A DNA stretch of 35,156 bases from Lentisphaerota bacterium (GCA_003552565.1 PUNB01000122.1:1-35156), one strand, 5' to 3'. Counted from the stretch's first letter, positions 23,379 through 32,625 are shown. A program made the numbers and translations. Notes: generated by a model from the sequence alone, not told the origin.

Positions 23379-25127
23379 ATGGAAATCAACAGCTCGAAGA
23401 ACAAAAAACATGGTGTTGGAGCCGGCATGTCATCAGGTCTTCTGGAAAGACTTGTCGCCAGCGGCGCTCTTGATGAGATACACCAAGAGGAAATAGAATC
23501 ATCCTTTGAGGGCGGTCAGTCCGAGCTGGAAAAGCTCCTCAAAGAAGATTACGCCGTTGATTCCGCCGAATTTTGTCTGGCGATCGCTTCCTATGCCAGA
23601 ACACCGGTCCTTTCCCTGGCGAATCACACGCCTGATTCTTCTCTTTGCGAAGAATTTCCAATTGAAATCCTGCAAAGAGAACGGATGCTTCCGGTGGGCC
23701 GCACGAGCCGCACCTTGACGCTGGCTCTGGCTGATCCCATGAACGTATTAGCCGTTGAGGAAATGGAGGACTTGACCGGCCTCAAGGTGTTGCCGGCGGC
23801 GGCTCTGGAGTCGGAAATCAATGAGGTGCTGAAGGCGTTAACCGAAAAAGGTAAAGGCGACCTTGACAACGCCTTCCAGGAAGCAGGCGGAGAAAAGGAT
23901 ATTCAGATTGCCTCGGGAGAAGAAGACGATTCGGATATCGACAGCATGCTGGAAAGCGCCTCTCACGCGCCGGTTATCCGGATCGTCAATATGATCCTTA
24001 TGGAGGCTTTGAGCAAAGATGCCAGCGACATTCACATTGAAGCATTTGAAAAACAGATGCGTCTGCGTTACCGCATCGACGGAGTTCTTTTTGAGGGGCC
24101 TGAGCCGCCGAAGCATTTGCAGTCCGCTATCATTTCCAGGCTTAAGGTTATGTCGGAACTGGACATAGCCGAACGCCGGATACCCCAGGACGGCCGCTTT
24201 AAAATCAAGGCTCAGGGAAAGGAAATTGACCTGCGAGTGTCGATACTGCCGACAGTGCATGGGGAGAAAACCTGTATGCGGCTGCTGGACAAAAGCAATC
24301 TGGCTGCCTCTCTGGATGTGCTCGGGCTGGATCCTGATTCACTGCAAAAACTGCGCGGCGCCATTCACCAGCCTTACGGATTAATTCTCGTCACCGGCCC
24401 GACGGGCAGCGGTAAAACCACCACTCTTTATTCCGCTCTTCAGGAGCTGAACAGTCCTGAAGTAAACATTACCACGGTGGAAAACCCGGTGGAGTATCAG
24501 CTCATGGGCATCAATCAGGTGGAAATCCGGGAAATAGTGGGAATGACCTTCGCCGCCGCATTGCGATCCATACTGCGGCAGGACCCGGATATTGTATTGG
24601 TCGGGGAGACTCGCGACAGTGAAACGGCCGACATCGCGGTCAAGGCGGCACTGACCGGCCATCTGGTTATGACCACCCTGCACACTAATGATGCCCCCGG
24701 AGCCGTGGCCAGGCTGGCTTACATGGGCATTGAGCCTTTTTTGATTGCATCCTCCCTGCTGCTTTCACAGGCTCAGAGGCTGGTGCGTAAAATTTGCACC
24801 AACTGTAAAGAGCCCTTTGAATTTTCACCGGAATACGCTGAAGCCAATCATATCCCCCCGGACCAGTTCGACAACGCTCAGGTTTACAAGGGGCGCGGCT
24901 GCAATCGTTGCAACCATACCGGTTACAAGGGCAGAGCCAGCATTATGGAGATTCTGCAAGTGACCCGGGAAATGCGCGAGTTGATTTTGCGCACAACCAA
25001 CGCCGACGACATCAGAAACATGGCCCTCCAGCAGGGATTTCGCAATCTGCGCCAAAACGGTTTTTACAGGGTGCGCGAGGGAATCACCACCATTGAAGAA
25101 GTACTGCGGGTGACCGCCACCGAATAG
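23379..25127 (+). CDS. gspE: type II secretion/type IV pilus assembly ATPase (GspE/PilB family)
   Basis: The 582-aa protein is the hexameric cytoplasmic ATPase that powers pilin or pseudopilin assembly. An MshEN domain covers about 20-155. The motor has Walker A GPTGSGKT (340-347), the Asp-box region TTVENPVEY (365-373), Walker B DIVLVGETRD (404-413) and the His box LTGHLVMTTLHTND (425-438). A zinc-binding C-terminal part has Cys473/Cys476 and Cys508/Cys511 (ICTNC, GCNRC), which marks the extension form (GspE/PilB) rather than PilT. The ATG at 23379 has a weak AGG site upstream; a second ATG at residue 17 is possible. gspF follows after ten bases. Type IV pilus and type II secretion ATPases cannot be told apart by sequence alone. 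Confidence 0.95.
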   Translation: MEINSSKNKKHGVGAGMSSGLLERLVASGALDEIHQEEIESSFEGGQSELEKLLKEDYAVDSAEFCLAIASYARTPVLSLANHTPDSSLCEEFPIEILQRERMLPVGRTSRTLTLALADPMNVLAVEEMEDLTGLKVLPAAALESEINEVLKALTEKGKGDLDNAFQEAGGEKDIQIASGEEDDSDIDSMLESASHAPVIRIVNMILMEALSKDASDIHIEAFEKQMRLRYRIDGVLFEGPEPPKHLQSAIISRLKVMSELDIAERRIPQDGRFKIKAQGKEIDLRVSILPTVHGEKTCMRLLDKSNLAASLDVLGLDPDSLQKLRGAIHQPYGLILVTGPTGSGKTTTLYSALQELNSPEVNITTVENPVEYQLMGINQVEIREIVGMTFAAALRSILRQDPDIVLVGETRDSETADIAVKAALTGHLVMTTLHTNDAPGAVARLAYMGIEPFLIASSLLLSQAQRLVRKICTNCKEPFEFSPEYAEANHIPPDQFDNAQVYKGRGCNRCNHTGYKGRASIMEILQVTREMRELILRTTNADDIRNMALQQGFRNLRQNGFYRVREGITTIEEVLRVTATE

Positions 25128-25137
25128 AGGAAAAATA

Positions 25138-26271
25138 ATGGCTTTCAGTAACAAACAGACATCAAACAGCTCCAGGGGAAATCGCAATGCCCCAGGGAAG
25201 GTGTCATCCGGAGGTGTCAAAGTGCGCGGTGCGAAAAAAATCCGCAAACGCGAACTTTGTCCTTTCACTCAGAAGTTGACCGCCATGCTCAGTGCCGGGC
25301 TGCCTCTGATCCAATGCCTTACGGCTCTTTCGGAGCAGGTTGAGGATCCCAACTTTCGTCCTGTTGTTGAGGACATAAAGTCGCGCGTGGAGGGAGGGGC
25401 TTCGTTTGCTGAAGCTCTGGAAGTTTACCAGAACCTCTTTGGGGATTTATACGTTAATATGATCAGAGCCGGAGAAATGAGCGGCAGCCTGGGGGAAGTC
25501 ACCGCCCGCTTGTCCTCTTACCTGGAAGCCAGCGCGGCAATGATCCGCAAAATTAAATCCGCACTCACTTATCCTGTGGTGGTGGTGGTGCTGGCAACCA
25601 TACTCGCTATCGGCATGCTGATTTTTATCGTGCCGGTTTTTGAAGGTATTTTCGCCGACTTTGGAGCGGATCTGCCGGCGCCGACTCAGATACTGGTGGA
25701 TGTCAGTGACACAGTTCGCAACCAAACGCCGTTGGTAGTGGCGATTATTATTGCTTTAACTCTGATACTGCGGCATGTTAAAAAGACCCCTCAGGGGGCG
25801 TTGGCCGTCGACCGCATGATATTACGAGCGCCGGTGGCCGGCAAGCTGGTTGAGAAAATTGCTCTGGCCCGCATGTCCAGGACTTTCGCTTCGCTGCTCA
25901 ACAGCGGGGTGCCGATTCTAAAAACCGTCCAGGTTGTCGCTCAAGCCACCGGCAACCGCGTTATCGGCCAGGCTTTGGCTTCATGCGGAGGAGCTATTGA
26001 AAACGGCGCCAATGTTGGTGAATCATTGAAAAAAACCGGCAGGTTTCCGCCGCTGGTCATACATATGGTGTCGGCGGGAGAAAAAACCGGCAATATCGAC
26101 GGCATGCTGGAAAAGGTCGCGGACTTTTACGAGGACGAGGTGAATAATACCATGGAATCTTTGTCCAGCATGATCGAACCTTTGCTGATGGCTTTTCTGG
26201 GGGTGGTTATTGGAGGTATCGTTATCTGCATGTTTCTGCCGATATTTCAGATGCACGAAGTTGTTTCGTGA
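25138..26271 (+). CDS. gspF: inner-membrane platform protein (GspF/PilC family)
   Basis: The 377-aa protein is the polytopic membrane platform that contacts the assembly ATPase. Two homologous cytoplasmic helical domains are present: FTQKLTAMLSAGLPLIQCL (from about residue 42) and LARMSRTFASLLNSGVPILK (from about residue 243). Membrane helices are near 145-168 (PVVVVVLATILAIGMLIFIV), 195-210 and 350-372 (EPLLMAFLGVVIGGIVICMF). The family motif GEMSGSLGEVTARLSSYLE and its repeat GEKTGNIDGMLEKVADFYE are intact. The N-terminal 35 residues are polar and variable. It lies ten bases after gspE, with an AGAGGAA ribosome-binding site, and is followed by 590 bp without a gene. Confidence 0.95.
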   Translation: MAFSNKQTSNSSRGNRNAPGKVSSGGVKVRGAKKIRKRELCPFTQKLTAMLSAGLPLIQCLTALSEQVEDPNFRPVVEDIKSRVEGGASFAEALEVYQNLFGDLYVNMIRAGEMSGSLGEVTARLSSYLEASAAMIRKIKSALTYPVVVVVLATILAIGMLIFIVPVFEGIFADFGADLPAPTQILVDVSDTVRNQTPLVVAIIIALTLILRHVKKTPQGALAVDRMILRAPVAGKLVEKIALARMSRTFASLLNSGVPILKTVQVVAQATGNRVIGQALASCGGAIENGANVGESLKKTGRFPPLVIHMVSAGEKTGNIDGMLEKVADFYEDEVNNTMESLSSMIEPLLMAFLGVVIGGIVICMFLPIFQMHEVVS

Positions 26272-26329
26272 AGAATCAGGTGGCTTCTCTGAAACCTGTC
26301 CCCAGAAATCATTGAGCGAGTCTCTCACT

Positions 26330-26357
26330 CGGGGTATACGGCGCATCGCGCCGGCGG
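26330..26357 (+). repeat. partial R2-type block
   Basis: GGGGTATACGGCGCATCGCG followed by CCGGCGG matches, on the opposite strand, the start of R2 copy 2 (6937-6963). The rest of R2 is absent here. Around it, 26272-26580 contains no convincing gene; TTAAGCGGGTC occurs twice at 26517-26540. Confidence 0.5.
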
Positions 26358-26580
26358 TCGTGCTTATGGGAAACATCGGGTTCTTCGTTTGTTGTTTTCG
26401 GCGGTTAACGAGAGGTTTTTCCAATATTTTTGCGCTGGAAATTTTGGTTTTATCGATACCCCCAGTTAAGAGTTTTGGTTGGTTTGTAAAAATGGCGACT
26501 TTGTCATTTTTGTTGCTTAAGCGGGTCAGTTAAGCGGGTCGCTTAAGTGTGTTTGAGCAAGGGTGGGGGGGTAAGAAAGC

Positions 26581-26728
26581 GATTAAGTGTTTAGAAGAGA
26601 AGCGTGGAGAACATGACACTTAATCCCGCACTTCATCGCACACGTAAGCCCACGCTTAAACTATCTGCTTCGTCGGTATTGGGCATGAAGAAGATCAACA
26701 ATATACCCACAAATACCGCTGACGAGGC
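26581..26728 (+). repeat. R3 dispersed repeat, copy 2
   Basis: This copy matches the reverse complement of 2678-2840 over about 150 bp. It starts with a perfect 10-bp inverted repeat GATTAAGTGT/ACACTTAATC (26581-26590 / 26616-26625), only partly kept in copy 1. It ends with the GCTTCGTCGGTATT ... GCTGACGAGGC arms. An R4-type segment (ACCTGAAACCTGAAACC) follows at 26752-26781. Confidence 0.8.
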
Positions 26729-26864
26729 AAAAAAAAGAGTTTTGTGAAACCCTAGAAACCTGACACCTGAAACCTGAAACCAAGCTGCTACCCACCAAAT
26801 CTAAGAAAAAACTATTAGCAACCCACTCGTCTTGAGAAAGAGCCAAAAATCACGAGCGACTATT

Positions 26865-28184
26865 ATGAATTCGGCCAAAAAATTGATAGATTGGATAAAA
26901 AAGGATCAAGTGGGGAGTCGCCACCCCCCACTCGCCTTGGTTATGCTGGCGCGACTGGCGCTTCTGGCGCTTCTGCTGGTGGTTTTGCTGGGGTTCTCTG
27001 ACTACACTCTTGATTTCCTGGAAATTTCACTTTTCATGGGGTTGACCTTTGCCATTTCTTTATTATACACTTTGTGGATGAGACAGGACGGGGATTATTC
27101 CCGTCAGGCCATGTGCCAATTCGCGGTTGACGCTTTTATTATCACCGGCCTGGTTCATTTTACCGGCGGCGCGGCCAGTGCCCTCTCTCTGCTCTACCCG
27201 CTGTTGATTCTTTCCGCCGGCATTATTGTCTCCGGCCGGGTGGCGGTGAAAACGGCGCTTCTTTCCTCCTTCCTATATATAATTCTGATTGCCCTCGAAT
27301 ATAATGACTTTCTGCCCTATCGCGGAGAGGAACCATCGCCTTACGAAAACCTGGCGAGTCTAAGTCAGATGACCATGCTGCAAGTGTTGCTTTTCGTGTT
27401 TTTCGCGGCGGTCAGCAGTTATGTCAGCGATCGCTATCTTTATCAGTCTCTGCAATTGAGACGACTGCGCGAGATGACCAAAAGCACTCTCGAGAGTGTT
27501 TCCGTGCCGCTGCTGGCGATAAAAAATCCCGAGGGCCTGATAAAATTAGCCAATCCGGCGGCCTGTCGATTGTTAAAGCGGAGCGAATCGGAACTTGCCG
27601 ACAGTCAGTTTTCCGCGTTGTTCGCGGAGCGGGCGCCGACACCGCGGGAAATAATTTCAGAGCAGGATTGCGTATGGTGTCTGAAGAAAGCGGACGGCAC
27701 CTCTTTTCCCGTGAGCCTGGAAATATCAAAGGACAGCCTTTCAGGAGCTGTGCTCAGCGCCATACATCAGGATTCCGAAGACGCGGAAGTCAACCTGGTG
27801 GCTTTTCAAGACATGAGTCGGCTTATGCAAGAAGAAGAGGGAATTAGAACCACCGAAAAGACCAAAACCGCGGTCGGCATGATTACTGAAATGGCGCACG
27901 TGGTGCGCAACCCCTTGACCGCTATTCGGGGAGCCGGCGAACTGATCAACGCGGCGGTAGAAGAAGCTCTTTCCCGGCAGCACCAGATTACGGAAGAGGA
28001 ATTTCATACCCTTAAATCCATGTGTGAAATCATCTTTGACCAGACGCGCGAACTGAACAGTAAAGTCGAAGATTTCATGTCTTACGCCGACGGTGATCAA
28101 GAAAAACTACTCGATTTGGTGGCTCAAGCCAATCTATGGGGCGAAAGAGTAACCAAAAAACGTCAGACCGCACCAAAAAAATAA
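26865..28184 (+). CDS. PilS-like membrane sensor with PAS and HisKA domains but no ATPase domain
   Basis: The protein is 439 aa from the ATG at 26865; a TTG at 26832 is possible but has no ribosome-binding site. About six membrane helices fill residues 20-195, as in PilS. A PAS domain follows (about 215-325; VSVPLLAIKNPEGLIKLANP). The dimerisation/phospho-acceptor domain starts with GMITEMAHVVRNPLTAIRG; the acceptor would be His345, with Val-Val instead of the usual Glu-Ile after His. The protein ends about 30 residues after the second dimerisation helix. No N, G1 or G2 box is present, and only 45 bp separate it from pilR, so the catalytic domain is absent. It may act as a scaffold, phosphatase or partner of another kinase. 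Confidence 0.85.
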   Translation: MNSAKKLIDWIKKDQVGSRHPPLALVMLARLALLALLLVVLLGFSDYTLDFLEISLFMGLTFAISLLYTLWMRQDGDYSRQAMCQFAVDAFIITGLVHFTGGAASALSLLYPLLILSAGIIVSGRVAVKTALLSSFLYIILIALEYNDFLPYRGEEPSPYENLASLSQMTMLQVLLFVFFAAVSSYVSDRYLYQSLQLRRLREMTKSTLESVSVPLLAIKNPEGLIKLANPAACRLLKRSESELADSQFSALFAERAPTPREIISEQDCVWCLKKADGTSFPVSLEISKDSLSGAVLSAIHQDSEDAEVNLVAFQDMSRLMQEEEGIRTTEKTKTAVGMITEMAHVVRNPLTAIRGAGELINAAVEEALSRQHQITEEEFHTLKSMCEIIFDQTRELNSKVEDFMSYADGDQEKLLDLVAQANLWGERVTKKRQTAPKK

Positions 28185-28229
28185 ATTTAACTGAAATAAA
28201 GCTTCCAGAACCTTTTTCGGAAGCATGTT

Positions 28230-29660
28230 ATGAGAGTGAAATCAAGCTTGACAAATTCTCAGAAAATTCTTATTGTTGATGATGAACCCGGGATCGTGAA
28301 AGTCCTTCAGGCCGGCCTGAAGAGGGACGGCTATTATCCGCTGGCGGCATCTTCAGGAAAAGAAGCAGTCGAAACGCTTTCCACTACCGCTGTCGACTTA
28401 ATTCTCCTGGACTTGCGTTTGGGCAAGGGCATCAACGGTTTCCAGACCATGCAGAAAATTCGCGAAACGGGCAGCCGGACCCCGATAATCATGATGACCG
28501 CTTACGGCAATATTGAAACCGCGGTCAGAGCGCTTAAAGCCGGAGCCTGTGATTTTATCTGTAAACCCTTTTCCCTGGATGATTTGAGGCATTTGATAAG
28601 GGAGGCTTTGCAGAAACGCTCCCTTGACTCAGCCGCCTTCTCGGAACCGTCTGATGACAGCGAGGAGAGCACTGGCGTGCAGTGTCATTTTGGCTATTTG
28701 ATTGGTGAAAGCCCCGAGATGCGGCGAGTTTACCGGCTGATTGAGCGCAGTGCTCCCACTGATGCCACTGTGCTTATACAAGGCGAAAGCGGCACCGGCA
28801 AAGAGTTGGTGGCGCGGGCGTTACACAAGCACAGCCGGCGCGCCGACCGGCCCTGGGTGCCGCTGAACTGCGCGGCGGTGCCGGTAAGTCTGCTGGAATC
28901 GGAAATGTTCGGACACACCTCCGGCGCTTTCACCGGGGCGCGGTTCGAAAGACAGGGGCTTTTTATAAGCGCCTCCGGCGGAACTTTGTTTCTAGATGAA
29001 ATCGGGGTCATGAACCTGGGACTGCAAGGGAAACTGCTGCGGGCGCTGCAAGAAGGAAAAGTGCGCCGCATAGGCGAAAATCAGGATACTGATGTCGATG
29101 TCAGAGTGATCGCGGCCACCAACGAAAAACTGGAAGATAAAATCCAGGACGGCTCTTTCAGGACAGACTTGTACTATCGCGTCAATGTCATTCCGATAGA
29201 ACTGCCGCCACTGCGTGAAAGGGGTGGAGACATTGTCATCTTGGCGGAGGAGTTCAAAAATCAGCAAAGCAGGAAGTTGGGGAAAGAGTTTCGGCTTGCC
29301 CCCTGCGCAATAAATGCTATAATTAACTATTCTTGGCCGGGCAACGTTCGGGAATTACAGAACGCTGTGGCTTGTGCCGCCACATTATGTGACCAGTATA
29401 CGATTGAAGTGAGCGACCTGCCGCCACACATAGCTGAGTGCGGGGAAGAAAATCCCATGACCGTCCAGGAAACAATTTCCGCGGAGGATCGCGCTCAGGC
29501 GGATGGAGAGCACCAAGCTCCTTTGGATCAATATCTTAAGCAAAAAGAGCGGGAGTATATTCGAAAAATTCTCCAGAAAACCGGCGGCAACCGATTACAA
29601 GCGGCTGAAATCCTCGGCATCAGCCGCACAACATTATACCGGAAATACGAAAACTGCTGA
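28230..29660 (+). CDS. sigma-54-dependent response regulator (PilR/NtrC type)
   Basis: The 476-aa protein has a receiver domain (1-125) with Asp17/Asp18 and phospho-acceptor Asp61 (LILLDLRLG). The AAA+ activator domain (about 155-390) has Walker A GESGTGKE (185-192), the sigma-54 contact loop GAFTGA (232-237) and Walker B GTLFLDEIG (251-259). A Fis-type helix-turn-helix ends the protein (GGNRLQAAEILGISRTTLYR). It follows the PilS-like sensor by 45 bp, with GGAAG before its ATG, which argues for PilR-like control of pilus or secretion genes. The sigma-54 promoter at 23028 is the obvious candidate target. Confidence 0.95.
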   Translation: MRVKSSLTNSQKILIVDDEPGIVKVLQAGLKRDGYYPLAASSGKEAVETLSTTAVDLILLDLRLGKGINGFQTMQKIRETGSRTPIIMMTAYGNIETAVRALKAGACDFICKPFSLDDLRHLIREALQKRSLDSAAFSEPSDDSEESTGVQCHFGYLIGESPEMRRVYRLIERSAPTDATVLIQGESGTGKELVARALHKHSRRADRPWVPLNCAAVPVSLLESEMFGHTSGAFTGARFERQGLFISASGGTLFLDEIGVMNLGLQGKLLRALQEGKVRRIGENQDTDVDVRVIAATNEKLEDKIQDGSFRTDLYYRVNVIPIELPPLRERGGDIVILAEEFKNQQSRKLGKEFRLAPCAINAIINYSWPGNVRELQNAVACAATLCDQYTIEVSDLPPHIAECGEENPMTVQETISAEDRAQADGEHQAPLDQYLKQKEREYIRKILQKTGGNRLQAAEILGISRTTLYRKYENC

Positions 29661-29672
29661 TAAGAAAAAAAA

Positions 29673-30770
29673 ATGTTTAAACAACTGATAAGAAACTTTA
29701 GATGGCATCGAGACGTGGACAAAATGGGCCCCCGCAGATTTCTGATTGCGGAGTTGGGACGGGATAACTGTAAAATCGTCCTTTTAGAGCGGTCAGGTAA
29801 AAAAATTTCTTGGAATATAGCTGAAAATTTAAAGCTGGAAGGAAAAAATGACATCACCGGCGGTGAGCGAATGAGCGAAGCGCTGCGGCAGCTGAAACAC
29901 GATGCTCAGTATATTTCAGTTGTTTTTGGAGGCGGCGGTTTTCTTGTGCGCCTGCTTAATCTGCCCGGCACTCCGCCTGCCGAGGAGCGGAAACTGATTT
30001 CTCAAGTCAGGCAGACATTGGGAATAGATGATTCATTTGCTTTGCAGACCCATATCCAAAGTTCAATGGCTGCCGCCCAGGAAAAAGACTTGAAAACAGC
30101 CAGCGCCAAGACTAATCAACAAGGGTATTCGGTGGTTGTTGCCGCCGGTAAAAATGAATTGATTGAAGATATACAGGGGGTGGTGCGAGAAGCGGGATTG
30201 GTCCCTGTTTCCATGCTGCCTTCAGGAATCGCCGGCGCCAATCTGGCCGCTGATGAAATGCGGGATGGTGCCGAAAATTCCGCCGCCGGCTTCTTCCTCA
30301 TCGAATCTCATTCCTCTATCCTCTTACTCTTTCATCATACTGAATTGGTTCTGACTCGTCAGTTCAAAACCGGCTACCGCGCATTTGTGGATGCAGTCAT
30401 GTCCAATTTGGGACTTGATGAAGAAACCGCCACTGATATTCTTAACAGCGGTTCTTTTGATCTCTCTGATAATATTGCCTCCGTCGCCAATAACTGGCTT
30501 CACCAGATAGGCATCAGTCTGGATTTTCTCGAACGCCGTTTCGGTTACCGCGTGGACTGCCTTTATTTTCTTAGCACGGAGGGAGGACAGAAGGCGATTG
30601 AAACAATGCTTTGCAAGACAATTAATGACACCGTGGCTCCGTGGAATCAATTCAAGGCGCTGAAGGCGCTGGACATGGAAGGAGAAAAACAGAATATTCT
30701 CTCAACTTATGCTTTGCCCCTCGGTGAAGGAATGAGAATATATAAAAACACAGGTAATCATGACGTATAA
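29673..30770 (+). CDS. pilM: PilM-like actin-fold assembly protein
   Basis: The 365-aa protein has no signal peptide. The ASKHA-type layout of PilM and the cytoplasmic part of GspL is visible: FLIAELGRDNCKIVLLERSG (N-terminal phosphate-loop position), FLVRLLNLPGTPPAEERKLI (the conserved PilM segment), then VVVAAGKNELIEDIQGVVRE and a second loop near AAGFFLIESHSSILLL. PilM caps the PilN tail in the cytoplasm. It starts 12 bp after pilR, with a poor ribosome-binding site, and its last 11 bases overlap pilN. Similarity is weak and the first loop lacks the usual DIG, so nucleotide binding is uncertain. Confidence 0.8.
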   Translation: MFKQLIRNFRWHRDVDKMGPRRFLIAELGRDNCKIVLLERSGKKISWNIAENLKLEGKNDITGGERMSEALRQLKHDAQYISVVFGGGGFLVRLLNLPGTPPAEERKLISQVRQTLGIDDSFALQTHIQSSMAAAQEKDLKTASAKTNQQGYSVVVAAGKNELIEDIQGVVREAGLVPVSMLPSGIAGANLAADEMRDGAENSAAGFFLIESHSSILLLFHHTELVLTRQFKTGYRAFVDAVMSNLGLDEETATDILNSGSFDLSDNIASVANNWLHQIGISLDFLERRFGYRVDCLYFLSTEGGQKAIETMLCKTINDTVAPWNQFKALKALDMEGEKQNILSTYALPLGEGMRIYKNTGNHDV

Positions 30771-31434
30771 TATCAATTTCTGGAGCGTCCCTGACTGGAA
30801 CCGCGAGAGCAGCATCAACCCCAATTTTTTAATGGCGGTGATCGTTGCTTTGTTTATTCTGGTTTCGTTTTCCTGGTACACCGTGGTTGAAGGCAGAAAA
30901 AGGCATTTCGAAAGCGAAAAGCAAACCTTGACTCAGGAAGTCAGCGGCCTGGCGCCGCAAGCGGATAGATTGGCTGAACTTAAAGAGAAAACAGCCTTGT
31001 GGGAAGAGGCCTTATCCTTGCTTCGTCGAAAAGGGGAACAACGGATTTTCTGGAGCCGGCAGCTGGCCGGACTGCAGCAGCTTGTTCCTGATCATATTGT
31101 TCTGACCAGCCTGTCCATTCGTGATCAGACAAGACGGGTGGAAGTGCCCGCCGCCGAATCAATGACCAGAAGCCATACTGGCGAGACCCAGGAAATTGTT
31201 GAATTTCGCACTGTCTACACACTGCATCTGGAAGCCGTGGCGGAAGGTGAAAACGCGGAAAAAAAAATCACCGATTTCGCCCGAACAATTGGCAACAGCA
31301 GAATCATTGGAGAGCTGCTGACGTCCTATGACATCCAGAATATCAGTCAGTCCGAAGAAAGAGAGGAAGATGGGAAGACCATCACCCCCTTTTATCTGAC
31401 TTTTGAGTATCAGGAATTTCCGGAGTTTATGTAG
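30760..31434 (+). CDS. pilN: PilN-like inner-membrane protein
   Basis: The 224-aa protein has a short cytoplasmic N-terminus, INFWSVPDWNRE, in the place of the PilM-binding INLLP-type motif. One membrane helix follows (about 24-45, FLMAVIVALFILVSFSWYTV), then a coiled coil (about 47-95) and a periplasmic domain near 100-220 with the ferredoxin-like pattern IFWSRQLAGLQQLVPDHIVL TSLSI. This is the PilN/GspL-periplasmic plan. It overlaps pilM by 11 bases and stops two bases before pilO, so translation is coupled. PilN and PilO form the inner-membrane alignment complex. Confidence 0.85.
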   Translation: MTYNINFWSVPDWNRESSINPNFLMAVIVALFILVSFSWYTVVEGRKRHFESEKQTLTQEVSGLAPQADRLAELKEKTALWEEALSLLRRKGEQRIFWSRQLAGLQQLVPDHIVLTSLSIRDQTRRVEVPAAESMTRSHTGETQEIVEFRTVYTLHLEAVAEGENAEKKITDFARTIGNSRIIGELLTSYDIQNISQSEEREEDGKTITPFYLTFEYQEFPEFM

Positions 31435-31436
31435 TT

Positions 31437-32093
31437 ATGAAGGGAAAATTAGATAATTTCGACTTGCAGGCTATCATGGCCTCTGAACAGATTCGTAAAT
31501 GCGGCATGGGCCTGATTGCAGGTATCATGGTTTTGCTGGCAGTCTGGTTTCTGGCTGTCCGCCCTGCGCAAGTCAGTATACAAGAAATGCAGGATGAAAT
31601 TAAAGATCTGGAAAGACGCTCGAACAATAAGCAGACAGTTATTGACCAAGCCGACATAATTGAAAAAAAATATGAGCAAACGGGTGAAAAACTCAAAACG
31701 ATAATTGAGCAGGACATGGCTCCTGAAAGAGCCGCCTTGGGATGGGCCAGCAGGCGATTGCGAAGTGCGGCGGCCGCTACCGGATTGGAGGTGCGTGACT
31801 ATACCGGCAGCACTGTCTCGCCGCCCGGCAGAGGCGGAGATCAGATTCCGCCGCTGCTGGAAAACTTCTCCACCCGCTTTGAATTGCGCGGCGGTTATCA
31901 TCAGATCGGCCGTTTTTTTGCTGTTCTGGAGAAAGAACTGCCCTATGCTTTAATGAGGAATTTGAGTATCTCCCCGCAAAGAAGACGAGGACGGGATTCC
32001 CAGCTTCTGCAGGCTAATGTAACCTATAGATTTCCACGTTTTACTGAAGAGGGCTTTCCCCCGGAAAAAAGGCCATCTTCAGAAAATGAATAA
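31437..32093 (+). CDS. pilO: PilO-like inner-membrane protein
   Basis: The 218-aa protein has one membrane helix (about 23-42, GLIAGIMVLLAVWFLAVRPA), a coiled coil (about 43-90; QEMQDEIKDLERRSNNKQTV) and a periplasmic domain with the PilO pattern FELRGGYHQIGRFFAVLEKE (about 140-160). It lies directly after pilN and is predicted to dimerise with it. GspM is the secretion-system equivalent. A 67-bp gap follows. Confidence 0.85.
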   Translation: MKGKLDNFDLQAIMASEQIRKCGMGLIAGIMVLLAVWFLAVRPAQVSIQEMQDEIKDLERRSNNKQTVIDQADIIEKKYEQTGEKLKTIIEQDMAPERAALGWASRRLRSAAAATGLEVRDYTGSTVSPPGRGGDQIPPLLENFSTRFELRGGYHQIGRFFAVLEKELPYALMRNLSISPQRRRGRDSQLLQANVTYRFPRFTEEGFPPEKRPSSENE

Positions 32094-32160
32094 TTTGTGC
32101 TTTAATTTTATCCGTATACCTCAATGAGGGTAACCCGCTTTCACACTGGAGTTTTAAATC

Positions 32161-32625
32161 ATGCAGCCGTCAACCAGCTTGATGAAAACATTGCTAATCT
32201 CTTTCATTTTTGCAAATATTCTCATTTTTGCGATTTTTCCGGTGGTGCAGTTTTCAATGGCCGAGACGGATCACTCAATTCAGAACTTACGGCAGGGAGA
32301 TGAATTTCGCGGTCCGGGATATCATATTTCCGACCAGCAGAGAGACCCTTTTAGGTTAGCCACGGAAACCGAGGTTGAAGTGGATTCTGATGATTTTACG
32401 GAGGAAGACATTCGTAATATGCTTAATCTGACCATGGTTTTCAGTTCTGCCTCCGGAGGGCTGGCGAATGTCAATGGAAAACTTGTTCGTCCCGGTCAGG
32501 AAATAGAGGTAGAAACAAATGGCATGGAAATTGCTATACAGATTAAAGAAATCGATCCTGCTAATTCGGGAATCTTCGTAGTTTACGAGGAAATGGAAAT
32601 TTTTATTCGCGCCGATCGGCAATAA
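32161..32625 (+). CDS. PilP-position periplasmic protein
   Basis: The 154-aa protein begins with a signal peptide or membrane anchor (about 8-31; TLLISFIFANILIFAIFPVV). No lipobox Cys follows, unlike typical PilP. After a disordered segment comes QQRDPFR (about 59-65), a motif common to PilP/GspC-type proteins. A small beta domain (about 90-152) has the pattern VNGKLVRPGQEIE followed by IQIKEIDPANSGIFVVY, as in the homology domain that binds the secretin. The start ATG has GGAG nine bases upstream. Location between pilO and the secretin supports a PilP role; sequence support is modest. Confidence 0.65.
   Translation: MQPSTSLMKTLLISFIFANILIFAIFPVVQFSMAETDHSIQNLRQGDEFRGPGYHISDQQRDPFRLATETEVEVDSDDFTEEDIRNMLNLTMVFSSASGGLANVNGKLVRPGQEIEVETNGMEIAIQIKEIDPANSGIFVVYEEMEIFIRADRQ

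Noticed and set aside
23108..23428. Minus-strand open frames of about 100 codons across CTAG element 7 and the gspE start
   Set aside because: They follow the palindromic repeat and are not shared by element 1, which has the same interior.
26272..26864. A pilin or small secretion gene in the large gap between gspF and the sensor gene
   Set aside because: No frame shows a prepilin leader (GFTLIE-type) or a signal peptide; the gap is filled by repeats.
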